The notes: generated from the sequence alone by a model not told the origin. Positions 7,291-16,537 are shown, counted from the first letter of the stretch. The stretch: 48,189 bases of DNA from an uncultured Acetatifactor sp. (GCA_947625475.1 CANQOL010000024.1:1-48189), one strand, 5' to 3'. Numbers and translations: made by a program.

Positions 7291-8966
7291 CTGCCCTTAT
7301 TTTCCAGAGCCTGGTTCCGCATCTGCCGGGCGTTGGTTAAAGCCGCCTCCGAGACGGAATCGCTCCCCAAAAGTCTGGCAAGCTCCTGCAGGGATTCCTC
7401 CGGCTCCAGCCTTCGGATGTCCGTCACCGCGCCGTCCTCCAGAGCGTTTTTTTCAATCAAAAAATGTTCGTCTGCCATGGCGGCGATCTGGGGCAGATGG
7501 GTGATACAGATTACCTGGTGGGCCCTGGCCGCCCTGCTGAGCTGCTCCGACACCTTCCAGGCCGTCCGGCCGCTGATCCCGGCGTCGATCTCGTCAAAAA
7601 TCAGCGTGTCGATCTCATCCTTCCCCGCCAGCACGGTCTTGATGGCCAGCATGATCCGGGACAGCTCTCCCCCGCTGGCAATCTGGGAGAGGGGCTTTAC
7701 ATCCTCCCCAGGGTTTAATGCGATCAAAAACTCCACATCATCCCCGCCCCTCGGGCCGGGGTCCTCCAGGGGGCGGATGGCGATCTGGAACCGCACCGTG
7801 AGAAAATTCAGGTGCACCAGGGACTGGGTCAGCTCTTCCTCCAGCTTCGCCCCGCAGCGCCTCCGCACCTTTGTCAGCTCCCCGCATACCTCCGAGAGCT
7901 CCCGCTTTTTCCGGGCAAGCTCATCCCGAAGCCCCTCCATATACCGGTCATAATCCGCCAGCCGGTCCAGGCGCTCCTGCCGCGCCTTTCCGGCCTCCAG
8001 GATCTCTTCGATGCTGCCGCCGTACTTTTCCTTCAGGCGGTTGATCAGATTCAGCCGATCCTCCAGGTTCTGGAAATCCTCCCCGTCAAACTCCAGATCC
8101 GCCATATAATCCGACAGATCCCGGTTGAAATCAGAGAGCAGGGTCTCGATCTCGGAGAGCTGTTCCAGCAGCCCTCCCAGGGCGTCATCGTACTCCGCCA
8201 CGGCGCCGATCCCGCGCACCGCACGGCCGATGGCGCTTCCCGCTCCCGCCTCCCCGTCATTGCCCGCATACCGGTGGCACTCTCCCAGGGCCTCCATGAT
8301 ACGCTGGCTGTTTGCCAGCTTCCGATAGCGCGCCTCCGCCTCCTGATCCTCCCCGGGCCTCAGCCGGGCGCCCTCAATCTCCTGACACTCAAACTCCGCC
8401 AGGGAACGCTCTCTGCCCAGGGCCGCCGGATCCAGCGTCTCTTCCCGGATCCGGCGCTCCAGCTCCCTGACCTGGCAAAAGAGAGCCTCCGCGCTCTCCC
8501 GCAGGCCCAGGCTCTCATCCCCGCAGTAGGCGTCCAGGATCTCCAGGTGCTTTTTTTTGTGCAGCAGGGACTGATGCTCATGCTGCCCGTGGACATCCAG
8601 CAGAAGCTCCGCCAGCTCCTTCACCTGCCTGACGTTTACGGGCTCCCCATTGATGCGCAGGACGCTCCTGCCCGCCTGCATCCGGCGGCTGATCCGCACG
8701 GTGTCCTCCAGGGGGATCTCCAGCTCCGCCAGCTTCTCCCTCACCCGGGCCTGGTCACAGTCAAACTCCAGCTCCACCAGGGCGCTTTCCGCCCCTCTGC
8801 GCAGCATTTCCTTCTCAAATCTTCCTCCCAGGGCCAAATTCACGGACCCGATCAGCACCGACTTGCCCGCCCCGGTTTCCCCGGTGAGGATATTCAGCCC
8901 CCTACCAAAGCTCAGCTCCGCCTCCCGGATCAGCGCCAGATTCTTCACATGTAAACTCAGCAGCAT
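7284..8966 (-). CDS. recN: DNA repair ATPase RecN
   Basis: 560 residues from ATG 8966, preceded by AGGGAGA; the frame runs further upstream but the extension overlaps argR and lacks similarity. RecN is an SMC-like ATPase acting early at double-strand breaks. The N-terminus MLLSLHVKNLALIREAEL leads into Walker A GETGAGKSVL. A long charged coiled-coil middle (about 150-350) follows, then the C-terminal half-domain with ASGGELSRIMLAIK (ABC signature), Walker B DTLIFDEIDAGISG and the D-loop/H region CITHLPQIAAMA. Length is normal. It lies between argR and spoIVB as in many Firmicutes. No clear LexA box is seen in the 74-nt gap upstream. Confidence 0.96.
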   Translation of the reverse strand: MLLSLHVKNLALIREAELSFGRGLNILTGETGAGKSVLIGSVNLALGGRFEKEMLRRGAESALVELEFDCDQARVREKLAELEIPLEDTVRISRRMQAGRSVLRINGEPVNVRQVKELAELLLDVHGQHEHQSLLHKKKHLEILDAYCGDESLGLRESAEALFCQVRELERRIREETLDPAALGRERSLAEFECQEIEGARLRPGEDQEAEARYRKLANSQRIMEALGECHRYAGNDGEAGAGSAIGRAVRGIGAVAEYDDALGGLLEQLSEIETLLSDFNRDLSDYMADLEFDGEDFQNLEDRLNLINRLKEKYGGSIEEILEAGKARQERLDRLADYDRYMEGLRDELARKKRELSEVCGELTKVRRRCGAKLEEELTQSLVHLNFLTVRFQIAIRPLEDPGPRGGDDVEFLIALNPGEDVKPLSQIASGGELSRIMLAIKTVLAGKDEIDTLIFDEIDAGISGRTAWKVSEQLSRAARAHQVICITHLPQIAAMADEHFLIEKNALEDGAVTDIRRLEPEESLQELARLLGSDSVSEAALTNARQMRNQALENKGSV

Positions 8967-9040
8967 ATTTTTTCTCCCTGCGGCCCTCTCCAAAGGCTCC
9001 CGAAGGTTCTCCCATCCTCCGGGCACTTCCAGCCGCCCTC

Positions 9041-9493
9041 TTAAGTCTCCAGCATTCCCCGTATCCTCTCCGTAAGAGTCTGGGTCTCCCCCACGGTGCG
9101 CACCGCCACAAAGATGGTGTCGTCCCCGGCGATACATCCCACCACCTGCTCAAAGCGGAGGGCGTCAATGGCCGCCGCCACCGCCATGGCCATGCCGGAC
9201 ACCGTCTTGATCACTAAAATGTTCTGGGCCATATCCATGGATACCAGCCCGTCCCTCAGCACCCGGATGAATTTATCCCCCATATGGGGATCCTCCCGGC
9301 GGGCCAGGGCGTACTTCTGCCGCCCGTCCGCCCCGGGCACCTTGGTCAGCTTCAGCTCCCGGATATCCCGGGACACGGTGGCCTGGGTCACAGGGAAGCC
9401 CGCCCGGCACAGACAGCCTGCCAGCTCCTCCTGGGTCCCCACCTCCTGATTTTCTATGATCTCCACAATCTTTGCCAGACGTCTCTTTTTCAT
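9041..9493 (-). CDS. argR: Arginine repressor ArgR
   Basis: 150 residues. The N-terminal winged helix-turn-helix contains the ArgR signature FPVTQATVSRDIRELKL (about residues 37-53). The C-terminal hexamerisation/arginine-binding domain includes VVGCIAGDDTIFVAVR with the GDDT motif. ATG 9493 is preferred over the GTG at 9499 because the AGGGAG Shine-Dalgarno sits 5 nt before the ATG and directly abuts the GTG. It represses arginine synthesis or activates catabolism with arginine as co-effector. Its place in front of recN is conserved in Firmicutes. Confidence 0.96.
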   Translation of the reverse strand: MKKRRLAKIVEIIENQEVGTQEELAGCLCRAGFPVTQATVSRDIRELKLTKVPGADGRQKYALARREDPHMGDKFIRVLRDGLVSMDMAQNILVIKTVSGMAMAVAAAIDALRFEQVVGCIAGDDTIFVAVRTVGETQTLTERIRGMLET

Positions 9494-9528
9494 TCTCACT
9501 CCCTGAAAGCCGCTCGCGCCTCCGCCGT

Positions 9529-10371
9529 CTATCTCTCGCTCATCTTCCTGCGAAGCACCTCTAAAAAGCTCACCCTGTTGATCTGTATGATCTCCGTCGT
9601 CTTCTCCGAGACCGCGATGCGGATCCTGTCCCCGGTCCGCATCTGCACAGTGTGGGCGCCGTCAAAATTGGCCTCCACAAGCTGCTCCCCGCCGTCCCGT
9701 CCGGGAGGCACCTCCACCTGAATCACATCCTGGGCGGAGAGCACAATGGAGCGGGCGTTCAGACTGTGGGGACAGATCGGCGTCAGCAAAATCAGCCGGG
9801 CCCTTGGCTCCACAATGGGCCCTCCCGCCGACAGATTGTACCCTGTGGAGCCGGTGGGGGTGGTCACGATCATGCCGTCCGCGCTGTAGTCGTAGAGGAA
9901 CTGCCCGTTTACATAGATGTTCAGCTTGATAATCTGCAGAGGCCCGCTTCGGGAGATAACCACGTCATTTAAGGCCCAGTCCTCCTGAAAGCCCCCTTCC
10001 CGGCCGTAAATCCTGCCGTTGAGCATCATACGGCTCTCGGTCTCAAAGCTGCCCTCCATCAGCTTGTCCAGGGCATCCGTCAGCCCGTCAGCCTCAATCT
10101 CCGTCATATAGCCCAGGGTTCCCATATTGACCCCGATCAGAGGGATGTGGAGCTTTTTGGCGTCCCAGGCGGCCTGGAGCATGGTGCCGTCCCCGCCCAG
10201 CACGATCATGCAGTACGCGTCCTGAGGGATGGCATCCTCCAGCCCCTCGCCCTCCTCCTTGACTATGACCGTACAGCGCTGTCCTCTTTCCTCCAGGTAC
10301 TGCCGGATCCGGCCGGTCATCGCCATACCCTTGTCCTTGTGCCGGTTGGTGTAGATCAAAAAGTGCTTCAT
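9529..10371 (-). CDS. nadK: NAD kinase
   Basis: 280 residues. Phosphorylates NAD to NADP in the cytoplasm. The catalytic GGDGT motif is in VLGGDGTMLQAAW, and the second conserved block TPTGSTGYNLSAGGPIV forms the NAD site; NDVV also matches the family. Length and start are normal. It lies 6 nt downstream of tlyA and 35 nt upstream of argR, within the housekeeping operon. In this cluster it may supply NADPH for the adjacent isoprenoid pathway genes, though the order is conserved regardless of function. Confidence 0.96.
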   Translation of the reverse strand: MKHFLIYTNRHKDKGMAMTGRIRQYLEERGQRCTVIVKEEGEGLEDAIPQDAYCMIVLGGDGTMLQAAWDAKKLHIPLIGVNMGTLGYMTEIEADGLTDALDKLMEGSFETESRMMLNGRIYGREGGFQEDWALNDVVISRSGPLQIIKLNIYVNGQFLYDYSADGMIVTTPTGSTGYNLSAGGPIVEPRARLILLTPICPHSLNARSIVLSAQDVIQVEVPPGRDGGEQLVEANFDGAHTVQMRTGDRIRIAVSEKTTEIIQINRVSFLEVLRRKMSER

Positions 10372-10377
10372 GGGCCT

Positions 10378-11319
10378 TTACCCCTCCCTGTCAAGATTCT
10401 TGTGAGCCTCCTCCACCCGTTTCCGGATTTCCCTCTGCCAGCTCTCCTTCTGGGAGATTCCGCTCTTTTCCGCCAGGATCCGCTCCAGCGCCTCCCCGGC
10501 TTCTCTCTCGTCCAGCTTCCGGCCGTCGGCCTGCAGCTCCCGGGCCTCTCCGCCGGGCTGGGCGCCCTCATCCGCCTCCCCAAGGCCCCTTTTTCGGATA
10601 TAGAGCAGATATTCGATATTCCCCTCCGGGCCCTTCACCGGGGAAAACTCCAGCGCCAGGGGCTCAAACCCGATCAAATCCGCAAAATCCAGGACCTTCC
10701 CGATCACCTCCCGGTGGACCTGCGGGTCTCTCACAACCCCCTTTTTCCCCACCTTCTCCCGGCCCGCCTCAAACTGGGGCTTGATCAGGCACACCATCCT
10801 TCCCCTCTCCCTGAGCAGGTTCCGGGCCGGAATCAATATCTTGGTCAGGGAGATAAAGGACACATCCGCGCTGGCAAAATCCAGGGGCTCTCCCACGTCC
10901 CCCGGCGTCATGTAGCGGAAGTTGGTCTTCTCCCGGCACACCACCCTCTCGTCCGTGCGCAGCTTCCAGGCCAGCTGTCCGTGCCCCACGTCCACGGCGT
11001 AGACCCTGGCAGCCCCCCTCTGGAGCATACAGTCCGTAAATCCCCCGGTGGAGGCCCCGATATCCATGCACACACAGCCCTCCAGGGAGATTCCCCAGCA
11101 CTCCAGGGCCTTCTCCAGCTTCAGCCCGCCCCGGCTCACATACTTCTGCCCGGTTCCCCTGACCTCCAGGGAAATCTGAGACTCTTCAAAGAGCGCCCCC
11201 GCCTTCTCTTCCTTCTGTCCGTTCACATACACGCTGCCGGACATCAGGATCGCCTTGGCCTTCTCCCGGGAAGGGGCGTAGCCGCCCTTGACCAGGATCA
11301 CATCCAATCGTTCCTTCAT
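10378..11319 (-). CDS. tlyA: TlyA-family rRNA 2'-O-methyltransferase (S4 domain) with C-terminal extension
   Basis: 313 residues from ATG 11319 (AGAGGTGG upstream); the longer frame start has no ribosome site. Residues 1-60 form an S4 RNA-binding domain (MKERLDVILVKGGYAPSREKAK). Residues 60-240 form a FtsJ/RrmJ-like methyltransferase with the SAM motif MDIGASTGGFTDCML and DVSFISLTKIL. Family members methylate ribosomal RNA at cytidine 2'-OH. Typical clostridial members end soon after the segment seen here at ~YLLYIRKRG (residue 245). This one continues for about 68 charged residues of low complexity that I cannot assign. Confidence 0.92.
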   Translation of the reverse strand: MKERLDVILVKGGYAPSREKAKAILMSGSVYVNGQKEEKAGALFEESQISLEVRGTGQKYVSRGGLKLEKALECWGISLEGCVCMDIGASTGGFTDCMLQRGAARVYAVDVGHGQLAWKLRTDERVVCREKTNFRYMTPGDVGEPLDFASADVSFISLTKILIPARNLLRERGRMVCLIKPQFEAGREKVGKKGVVRDPQVHREVIGKVLDFADLIGFEPLALEFSPVKGPEGNIEYLLYIRKRGLGEADEGAQPGGEARELQADGRKLDEREAGEALERILAEKSGISQKESWQREIRKRVEEAHKNLDREG

Positions 11320-11345
11320 AGCCACCTCTTCCGCCCGGAGCGGCC

Positions 11346-13202
11346 TCACCCTTCTATCCGGGCCAGGATCCGGCTGACGATGCTGTCCGCATCCACGCCC
11401 GCCGCCTTTTTCAGGATCTCCACATTGCCGTGCTCCACATAGGTGTCCGGCAGGCTGATCCCCAAAAAGTCCGCCTTCAGTCCCCTTTCACTGATACACT
11501 CCAGGATCCTCTCCCCCATGCCTCCGCTGGCCACGTTTTCCTCCAGAGAGACAATGAGCCTGTGGGTCCGGCACGCTTCTTCCACCGCCTCCCCGTCCAG
11601 GGGCTTCACAAACCGGGCGTTGATCAGGCTCGCCTCATGCCCCGCCTCCTTCAGCTTCTCCCGCACGGAGACGGCGGTTTTCACCATGCTCCCCACCGCA
11701 AAGAGAGCAATCTCCTTCTCCCGAAAGATCCACTCTGCCTTTCCCAGCTCCACCCTCTGACGGTACTCTCCCAGCCCGTCGTAGGCCTCCCCCCTGGGAT
11801 AGCGGACGGCGATGGGCCTCTCGTACTCCAGGGCAAATTTCAGCAGATCGGAGAGCTCCCACTTGTTCTTGGGGGCGCAGACACACAGATTGGGAATGCT
11901 GGAGAGATAGGACAGATCAAAGATACCCTGATGCGTCTCCCCGTCGCTCCCCACCAGGCCCGCCCTGTCGATCGCTATGATCACCGGCAGATTCTGAAGG
12001 CACACGTCGTGGAGGATCTGGTCATAGGCCCTCTGGAGAAAGGAAGAATAGATCGCCACAATCGGGCGCAGCCCTCCCGCCGCCAGCCCGGCCGCAAAGG
12101 TCACCGCATGTTCCTCCGCAATCCCCACGTCAAAGAAACGCTCCGGGTACATATTGCGGAAGCGCTTTAAGCCTGTGCCGTCGGGCATGGCCGCCGTGAT
12201 GGCCACCACCCGCCCGTCCCTCTGGCCCAGCTTGCACATGACCGTAGAGAAAATATCTGTGTAGGAGACCTTCCGGGGATGAAGGGGAAGGCCGGTCTCC
12301 ACATCAAAGGGCTCCGCCCCGTGGAACCGGGCCGGATGCCGCTCCGCCGGCCCATAGCCCCGCCCCTTTTGGGTGATGGCGTGGATGATCACCGGGCCGT
12401 CCACGCGCTTTGCCTCCCCGATCACCTGGATCAGCCCCTCGATGTCGTGCCCGTCCACAGGCCCCAGATAGGTCAGCCCCATATTCTCAAAGAGCATACC
12501 CGGAATCACCAGCTGTTTGAAGCTGCTTTTGGCCTTTCGGATGCGGGAGACCATATTGTCCCCCCGGGGGGTGCCGCTCAGTGCGTTCAAAATCCCCTTT
12601 TTCAGATCCAGATAGCCGGTGGCCGTGCGGATATTGTTCAGATATTTGGACATGCCCCCCACATTCTCGGCGATGGACATATTGTTGTCGTTCAGAATAA
12701 TGATAAAATTGGTTTCCAGCTTGGCCGCGTTGTTCATAGCCTCGTAGGCCATGCCCCCGGTGAGGGCCCCGTCCCCGATGACGGAAACCACCGTGTATTT
12801 TTCCCCGCGGATGTCCCTGGCCTTCACCAGCCCCAGGCCTGCGGAAATAGAGGTGGAGCTGTGGCCGGTGTCGAAGGCGTCGCAGTCGCTCTCCTTCCTC
12901 TTGGGAAAGCCGCTCATCCCCCCGTACTGGCGCAGATTTTCAAAGCCCGCCCTGCGGCCCGTCAGGAGCTTGTGGGTGTAGGACTGGTGCCCCACATCCC
13001 ATATGATCTTGTCCTCCGGGAGATTCAGGGCCAGATGCAGGGCCATGGTCAGCTCCACAGCCCCCAGATTGGAGCCCAGATGCCCTCCTGTGACACTGAT
13101 CTTCTGAATCAGGAACTGCCGGATTTCCTCCGCCAGCGCCCCGTATTCCTCCTTGTCCAGCTTTTTGATATCGTTTACCTTTTTTATCCGGTCCAGCAAC
13201 AT
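11346..13202 (-). CDS. dxs: 1-deoxy-D-xylulose-5-phosphate synthase
   Basis: 618 residues. Thiamine-diphosphate enzyme that condenses pyruvate and glyceraldehyde-3-phosphate, the first step of the MEP isoprenoid pathway. The N-terminal region has DVGHQSYTHKLLTGR. The ThDP/Mg motif is GDGALTGGMAYEAMNNA followed by NDNNMSI. The transketolase pyrimidine domain carries DVGIAEEHAVTFAAGLA and DRAGLVGSDGETHQGIFD. Length is normal. It lies next to ispA, so precursor and prenyl-chain synthesis are co-transcribed. The ATG at 13202 leaves a 28-nt gap to ispA. Confidence 0.97.
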   Translation of the reverse strand: MLLDRIKKVNDIKKLDKEEYGALAEEIRQFLIQKISVTGGHLGSNLGAVELTMALHLALNLPEDKIIWDVGHQSYTHKLLTGRRAGFENLRQYGGMSGFPKRKESDCDAFDTGHSSTSISAGLGLVKARDIRGEKYTVVSVIGDGALTGGMAYEAMNNAAKLETNFIIILNDNNMSIAENVGGMSKYLNNIRTATGYLDLKKGILNALSGTPRGDNMVSRIRKAKSSFKQLVIPGMLFENMGLTYLGPVDGHDIEGLIQVIGEAKRVDGPVIIHAITQKGRGYGPAERHPARFHGAEPFDVETGLPLHPRKVSYTDIFSTVMCKLGQRDGRVVAITAAMPDGTGLKRFRNMYPERFFDVGIAEEHAVTFAAGLAAGGLRPIVAIYSSFLQRAYDQILHDVCLQNLPVIIAIDRAGLVGSDGETHQGIFDLSYLSSIPNLCVCAPKNKWELSDLLKFALEYERPIAVRYPRGEAYDGLGEYRQRVELGKAEWIFREKEIALFAVGSMVKTAVSVREKLKEAGHEASLINARFVKPLDGEAVEEACRTHRLIVSLEENVASGGMGERILECISERGLKADFLGISLPDTYVEHGNVEILKKAAGVDADSIVSRILARIEG

Positions 13203-13230
13203 GTATTTTCCCTCTGACTTACGTAGATTT

Positions 13231-14139
13231 CTATTTCCTCCGATGGATCAGGGACTCGATCAGGTTCCTCAAAAAACCGGTGTCGCCCTCAAAGGATTCT
13301 ATGATTTCCATAGCCTGCCGGGAAAGGGATTCCACCTGGGCCTCTGCCTCCTGAAGCCCCTTCAGGGTCACATAGGTCTGCTTGGCGTTTTTCCGGTCGC
13401 TCCCGATGGGCTTTCCCAGTTCCTCCAGGCTGCCGGTCTCATCCAGGATATCGTCCTGGATCTGGAAGGCGAGCCCGATCAGGCGGGCGCACTCTCCCAC
13501 CTGCCCGCAGGTCCCCTCGTCCGCTCCGGCCAGGATGGCTCCCACCAGCATGGATGCCTGAAGGAGGGCCGCGGTCTTGTTCTCATGGATGAAAAGCAGT
13601 CTCTCCATGGTCATCTCTCCGGCTGCGGATCCCTCCGCCTCCACATCCGCGGTCTGCCCGCCGATCATGCCCTGCACGCCGGCCTTGCGGGCCAGCACCT
13701 CCAGGGCGCGGGCCGTTCTCTCATACTCTTCCTGCCCCCGGGCCAGCCGGAAGGCGCCCACCGCCGTCTCGAAGGCCAGATTCAGCAGCCCGTCTCCCGC
13801 CAGGATGGCCATGCCCTCCCCATACACCGCGTGGGTGGTCTTCCGCCCCCGGCGGTACTCGTCGTTGTCCATGGCAGGCAGATCATCGTGGACCAGGGAG
13901 TAGGTGTGTATCATCTCCAGGGCTGCCATAAAGGGCTCCACCAGCTCTCCCCGGCCCCCCAGGAGCCAAAAGGTCTCCTGCATCAGCATGGGCCGCAGCC
14001 GCTTTCCGCCCGCCCGGACGGAATAGTTCATAGCCTCAAGCACTGTCTTTTGATACCCCTCCTCTTTGGGAAGGTATCTCTCCAGGAGTTTCTCAATATC
14101 CCGGAGCCGCTCCTTTTTCCTGCACTCAAACTCCTTCAT
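13231..14139 (-). CDS. ispA: Short-chain polyprenyl (farnesyl) diphosphate synthase
   Basis: 302 residues. An all-helical trans-prenyltransferase adding isopentenyl units to make farnesyl- or geranyl-diphosphate. The first Asp-rich motif is HDDLPAMDND and the second is FQIQDDILDETG; RAGGKRLRPML is the conserved substrate-binding block. Two residues between the aspartates of the first motif (DDLPAMD) match the bacterial FPP synthase type. AAGGAG lies 6 nt before the ATG. It sits between xseB and dxs, as in most Firmicutes. Product chain length cannot be fixed from the sequence alone. Confidence 0.95.
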   Translation of the reverse strand: MKEFECRKKERLRDIEKLLERYLPKEEGYQKTVLEAMNYSVRAGGKRLRPMLMQETFWLLGGRGELVEPFMAALEMIHTYSLVHDDLPAMDNDEYRRGRKTTHAVYGEGMAILAGDGLLNLAFETAVGAFRLARGQEEYERTARALEVLARKAGVQGMIGGQTADVEAEGSAAGEMTMERLLFIHENKTAALLQASMLVGAILAGADEGTCGQVGECARLIGLAFQIQDDILDETGSLEELGKPIGSDRKNAKQTYVTLKGLQEAEAQVESLSRQAMEIIESFEGDTGFLRNLIESLIHRRK

Positions 14140-14163
14140 AACTTCTCCTTACCGCCGGTCTCT

Positions 14164-14376
14164 TTAATCCAAAGGAACCAGCTCTCCCTCCTGGGAAAGC
14201 TTCAGCACCTGCTTTTCCACCCGGTCGATCTGTTCGCTGCAGTCCTTCAGGAGCTTCATCCCCTGGCTGTACACCTCAAAGGCTTCCTCCAGGGAAATAT
14301 CCGGATCCTCCAGCTTTCCCACCGCCGCCTCCAGCTTGTCAAAATTTTCCTCTATGGTAATCTTGTGAGCGCTCAT
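14164..14376 (-). CDS. xseB: Exodeoxyribonuclease VII small subunit
   Basis: 70 residues, predominantly helical, with the family pattern ENFDKLEAAVGKLEDPDISLEEAFEVYSQGMKL (split here at ENFDKLEAAV and LEEAFEVYSQGMKL). It partners with XseA in the multi-subunit single-strand exonuclease VII. The start ATG overlaps the xseA stop (ATGA), which suggests coupled translation and matched stoichiometry. Confidence 0.95.
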   Translation of the reverse strand: MSAHKITIEENFDKLEAAVGKLEDPDISLEEAFEVYSQGMKLLKDCSEQIDRVEKQVLKLSQEGELVPLD

Positions 14377-15617
14377 TTCGATCCTCCTTCTTCCCCAAAG
14401 TCCCTCAGGAAGCCCTCCCGGGTCTCCAGGACCCTGGCCAGAATGCTTCCGTCGGACACCTGGAGCACCAGCCTGTCCCCCGGCTCCACCCCCCGGACGG
14501 AGCGGATATTCCTTCCCGACAGATCCTCCGCATAGGAGTATCCCCCGGTAAGGCGCCCCAGAGGGGAAAGTCCCTTCATCTTTTCCGCGTACAGCACCAG
14601 GCGGCTGCGCCTCTGCTCCAGCTTCTCCCCCATGAGCTGCTGCAGACTCTCCTCCAGATTCAGAAGCCTCGTCCGCCTATCCCGGATCCGGCCGCCGGGG
14701 CTTAAGTACCTGAGATTCTTCTCATACTGCCCCGTCCTCTCCCTGGCGCGGGCCAGCCGCCGCCTCATAGCCTTAAGCAGCTGTCCCTCCACATCCTCCA
14801 GGGTTCCCGTCAGCTGCCAGACGTCGTACACCGCCAGCTCCGCCGCGGCCGAGGGAGTGGGAGCTCTCAGATCCGCCACAAAATCCGTGATGGTGGTGTC
14901 CGTCTCATGTCCCACTGCGGAGATGATGGGCACCGAGCAGTCAAAGACCGCCTGGGCCACCCTTCTGTCATTGAAGGCCCAAAGATCCTCCAGGGAGCCG
15001 CCTCCCCGGCCTACGATCATCACATCCACCCCCTGGCGCTCCAGGGCGCGTATCCCCGCCGCAATGCTCTCCGGGGCCTGCTCCCCCTGCACGATGGCCG
15101 GGTAGAGGATGATCTGCACGTAGGGATTGCGCCGGGCGGTAATCTGGATGATGTCCCGCACCGCCGCCCCCGTGTCCGCCGTCACCACCCCCAGGGTGCG
15201 GATATACCGGGGGATGGGGCGCTTGTACTGGGGGTCAAACATGCCCAGTTCCTCCAGCTCCCGCCGCAGCTGCTCGAAGCGCTCATAGAGAAGCCCCGCC
15301 CCGTCCAGGGTGATCCGCCTGGCGTAGAGCTGGTACCTGCCGTCCCGCTCATACACGTCCACGCTTCCCCCCACGATGACCTGCTGTCCCTCCGCCAGCC
15401 GGAAACCGAGGCCGCCGCGCTGCCCGGCGAACATGACACAGCTGATCACGCCCTTTTCGTCCTTTAACGTAAAATAAATATGTCCAGAGGAATGATACTT
15501 GCAGCCCCCCACCTCGCCCCGGACAAAGACGGTCTGCAGCATATAATCCTGCGTGAACATATTTTTGATATAGGCATTCACCTGACTCACTGTGTAAACA
15601 TCCCGAGGCTCTCTCAC
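14373..15617 (-). CDS. xseA: Exodeoxyribonuclease VII large subunit
   Basis: 414 residues. Catalytic subunit that digests single-stranded DNA from both ends. An N-terminal OB fold (about 5-100) includes VRGEVGGCKYHSSGHIYFTLKD. The catalytic domain has GVVTADTGAAVRDI, VGRGGGSLEDLWAFND and SAVGHETDTTITDFVADLRAPTPSAAAE (cited in parts). A coiled-coil helical region (about 260-340) binds XseB. GTG start overlapping the nusB stop by 4 nt; ATGA overlap with xseB downstream. Confidence 0.96.
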   Translation of the reverse strand: MREPRDVYTVSQVNAYIKNMFTQDYMLQTVFVRGEVGGCKYHSSGHIYFTLKDEKGVISCVMFAGQRGGLGFRLAEGQQVIVGGSVDVYERDGRYQLYARRITLDGAGLLYERFEQLRRELEELGMFDPQYKRPIPRYIRTLGVVTADTGAAVRDIIQITARRNPYVQIILYPAIVQGEQAPESIAAGIRALERQGVDVMIVGRGGGSLEDLWAFNDRRVAQAVFDCSVPIISAVGHETDTTITDFVADLRAPTPSAAAELAVYDVWQLTGTLEDVEGQLLKAMRRRLARARERTGQYEKNLRYLSPGGRIRDRRTRLLNLEESLQQLMGEKLEQRRSRLVLYAEKMKGLSPLGRLTGGYSYAEDLSGRNIRSVRGVEPGDRLVLQVSDGSILARVLETREGFLRDFGEEGGSK

Positions 15618-16057
15618 GGCTCCTGTGCCTCCGCCTTTGGCATAAATTTAGCCAGCACGCCATTCACGAAGGCACCTGAATTCTCCTGGCCGTAGCGCTT
15701 GGCCAGCTCCACCGCCTCGTCCACCGCCACTCCCGGCGGCACATCCTGGTCAAACAGGATCTCATAGAGGGCCAGGCGCAGGATGGCGAGCTCCACCTTC
15801 CCCATGCGGGAGATATCCCACCCGGACGCCTTCCGGTTCAGCAGCTCGTCCAGCTCGGGAAGCCGCTCCTGGATTTTGGCATACTTCTCCCGTATATAGG
15901 TCTCGTCCTCCCGGCCCAGGGGCCTCTCAAAGGCCTCCGGATCCTCCCCCGTCCTCTCAAAAAACAGCTTCACCTGCTCGGGCATGTCCTCAGGCCCATT
16001 GAATTCCACGCGGAACAGCAGGTGGAAAAGCTGCTCTCTCAGCTTATGTCTGCTCAT
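15614..16057 (-). CDS. nusB: Transcription antitermination factor NusB
   Basis: 147 residues, all helical. It binds boxA RNA with NusE (S10) for rRNA antitermination. The N-terminus MSRHKLREQLFHLLFRVEF has the Arg-rich boxA-contacting helix. The C-terminal signature is AILRLALYEILFDQDVPPGVAVDEAVELAKRYG (parts) ending in FVNGVLAKF. An insertion of roughly 15 residues around 30-60 (FFERTGEDPEAF) is seen in many clostridial NusB. It is 17 nt downstream of asp23 and overlaps xseA. Confidence 0.96.
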   Translation of the reverse strand: MSRHKLREQLFHLLFRVEFNGPEDMPEQVKLFFERTGEDPEAFERPLGREDETYIREKYAKIQERLPELDELLNRKASGWDISRMGKVELAILRLALYEILFDQDVPPGVAVDEAVELAKRYGQENSGAFVNGVLAKFMPKAEAQEP

Positions 16058-16074
16058 ACTTAGCTCCCCTGTTT

Positions 16075-16464
16075 TCAGCTGAGCTTGACGCCCGCGATGC
16101 GGATATTTACATCTGAGCAGGTCAGCCCCGTCATATTCTCGATGGCGGCCTTCACCTTGCTCTGGACCTTGTTGCAGGTCTCCGGGATATTGTACCCGTA
16201 CTCCATCGTCACCGCCAGATCCACCGTCACGCAGCCCTCCAGCACGTCCACCTTCACGCCCCGGGTGAGCTTTTTGACGCCCACGCGGCTCATGAGCTCG
16301 TTTGTGATATTTCCGGCCATGGCGCTGACGCCCTCCACCTCCGTGGCCGCCAGGCTGGCGATCATCGCCACCACGTCGTCCGCAATCTGCACCTGGCCCA
16401 GCCCCGAGGTCCCGCCCAAACTCATGGTTTTTTTCTCTGTCTTTTTCTCTGTCTCTTTTTCCAT
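16075..16464 (-). CDS. Asp23/Gls24-family protein
   Basis: 129 residues from ATG 16464, which has AAGGAGG 7 nt upstream; the in-frame upstream extension overlaps the promoter. The Asp23/DUF322 domain is recognised by QIADDVVAMIASLAATEVEGVSAM and GVKVDVLEGCVTVDLAVTMEYG (parts). The N-terminal 15 residues are a Lys/Glu/Thr-rich repeat (EKETEKKTEKK). Members associate with the cell envelope and are linked to alkaline or envelope stress. In clostridia this gene usually precedes nusB, as here, so it probably heads the operon running to spoIVB. Confidence 0.93.
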   Translation of the reverse strand: MEKETEKKTEKKTMSLGGTSGLGQVQIADDVVAMIASLAATEVEGVSAMAGNITNELMSRVGVKKLTRGVKVDVLEGCVTVDLAVTMEYGYNIPETCNKVQSKVKAAIENMTGLTCSDVNIRIAGVKLS

Positions 16465-16507
16465 CTCACTGCCTCCTTGCCCGCTGCGGCGGGCACCTGT
16501 CCTGTTT

Positions 16508-16537
16508 ATCATACCACACATCTCCTTAATTTGTCAT
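16508..16537 (-). promoter_or_regulatory. Probable sigma-A promoter for asp23-nusB operon
   Basis: On the minus strand ATGACA (16532-16537; five of six TTGACA) is followed after 18 nt by TATGAT (16508-16513). It overlaps the end of the transglutaminase gene and lies about 45 nt before the asp23 start. It would serve the asp23-to-recN block. Confidence 0.5.

Noticed and set aside
8967..9040. LexA/SOS box upstream of recN
   Set aside because: No CGAAC...GTTCG-type site is present in the 74-nt gap.
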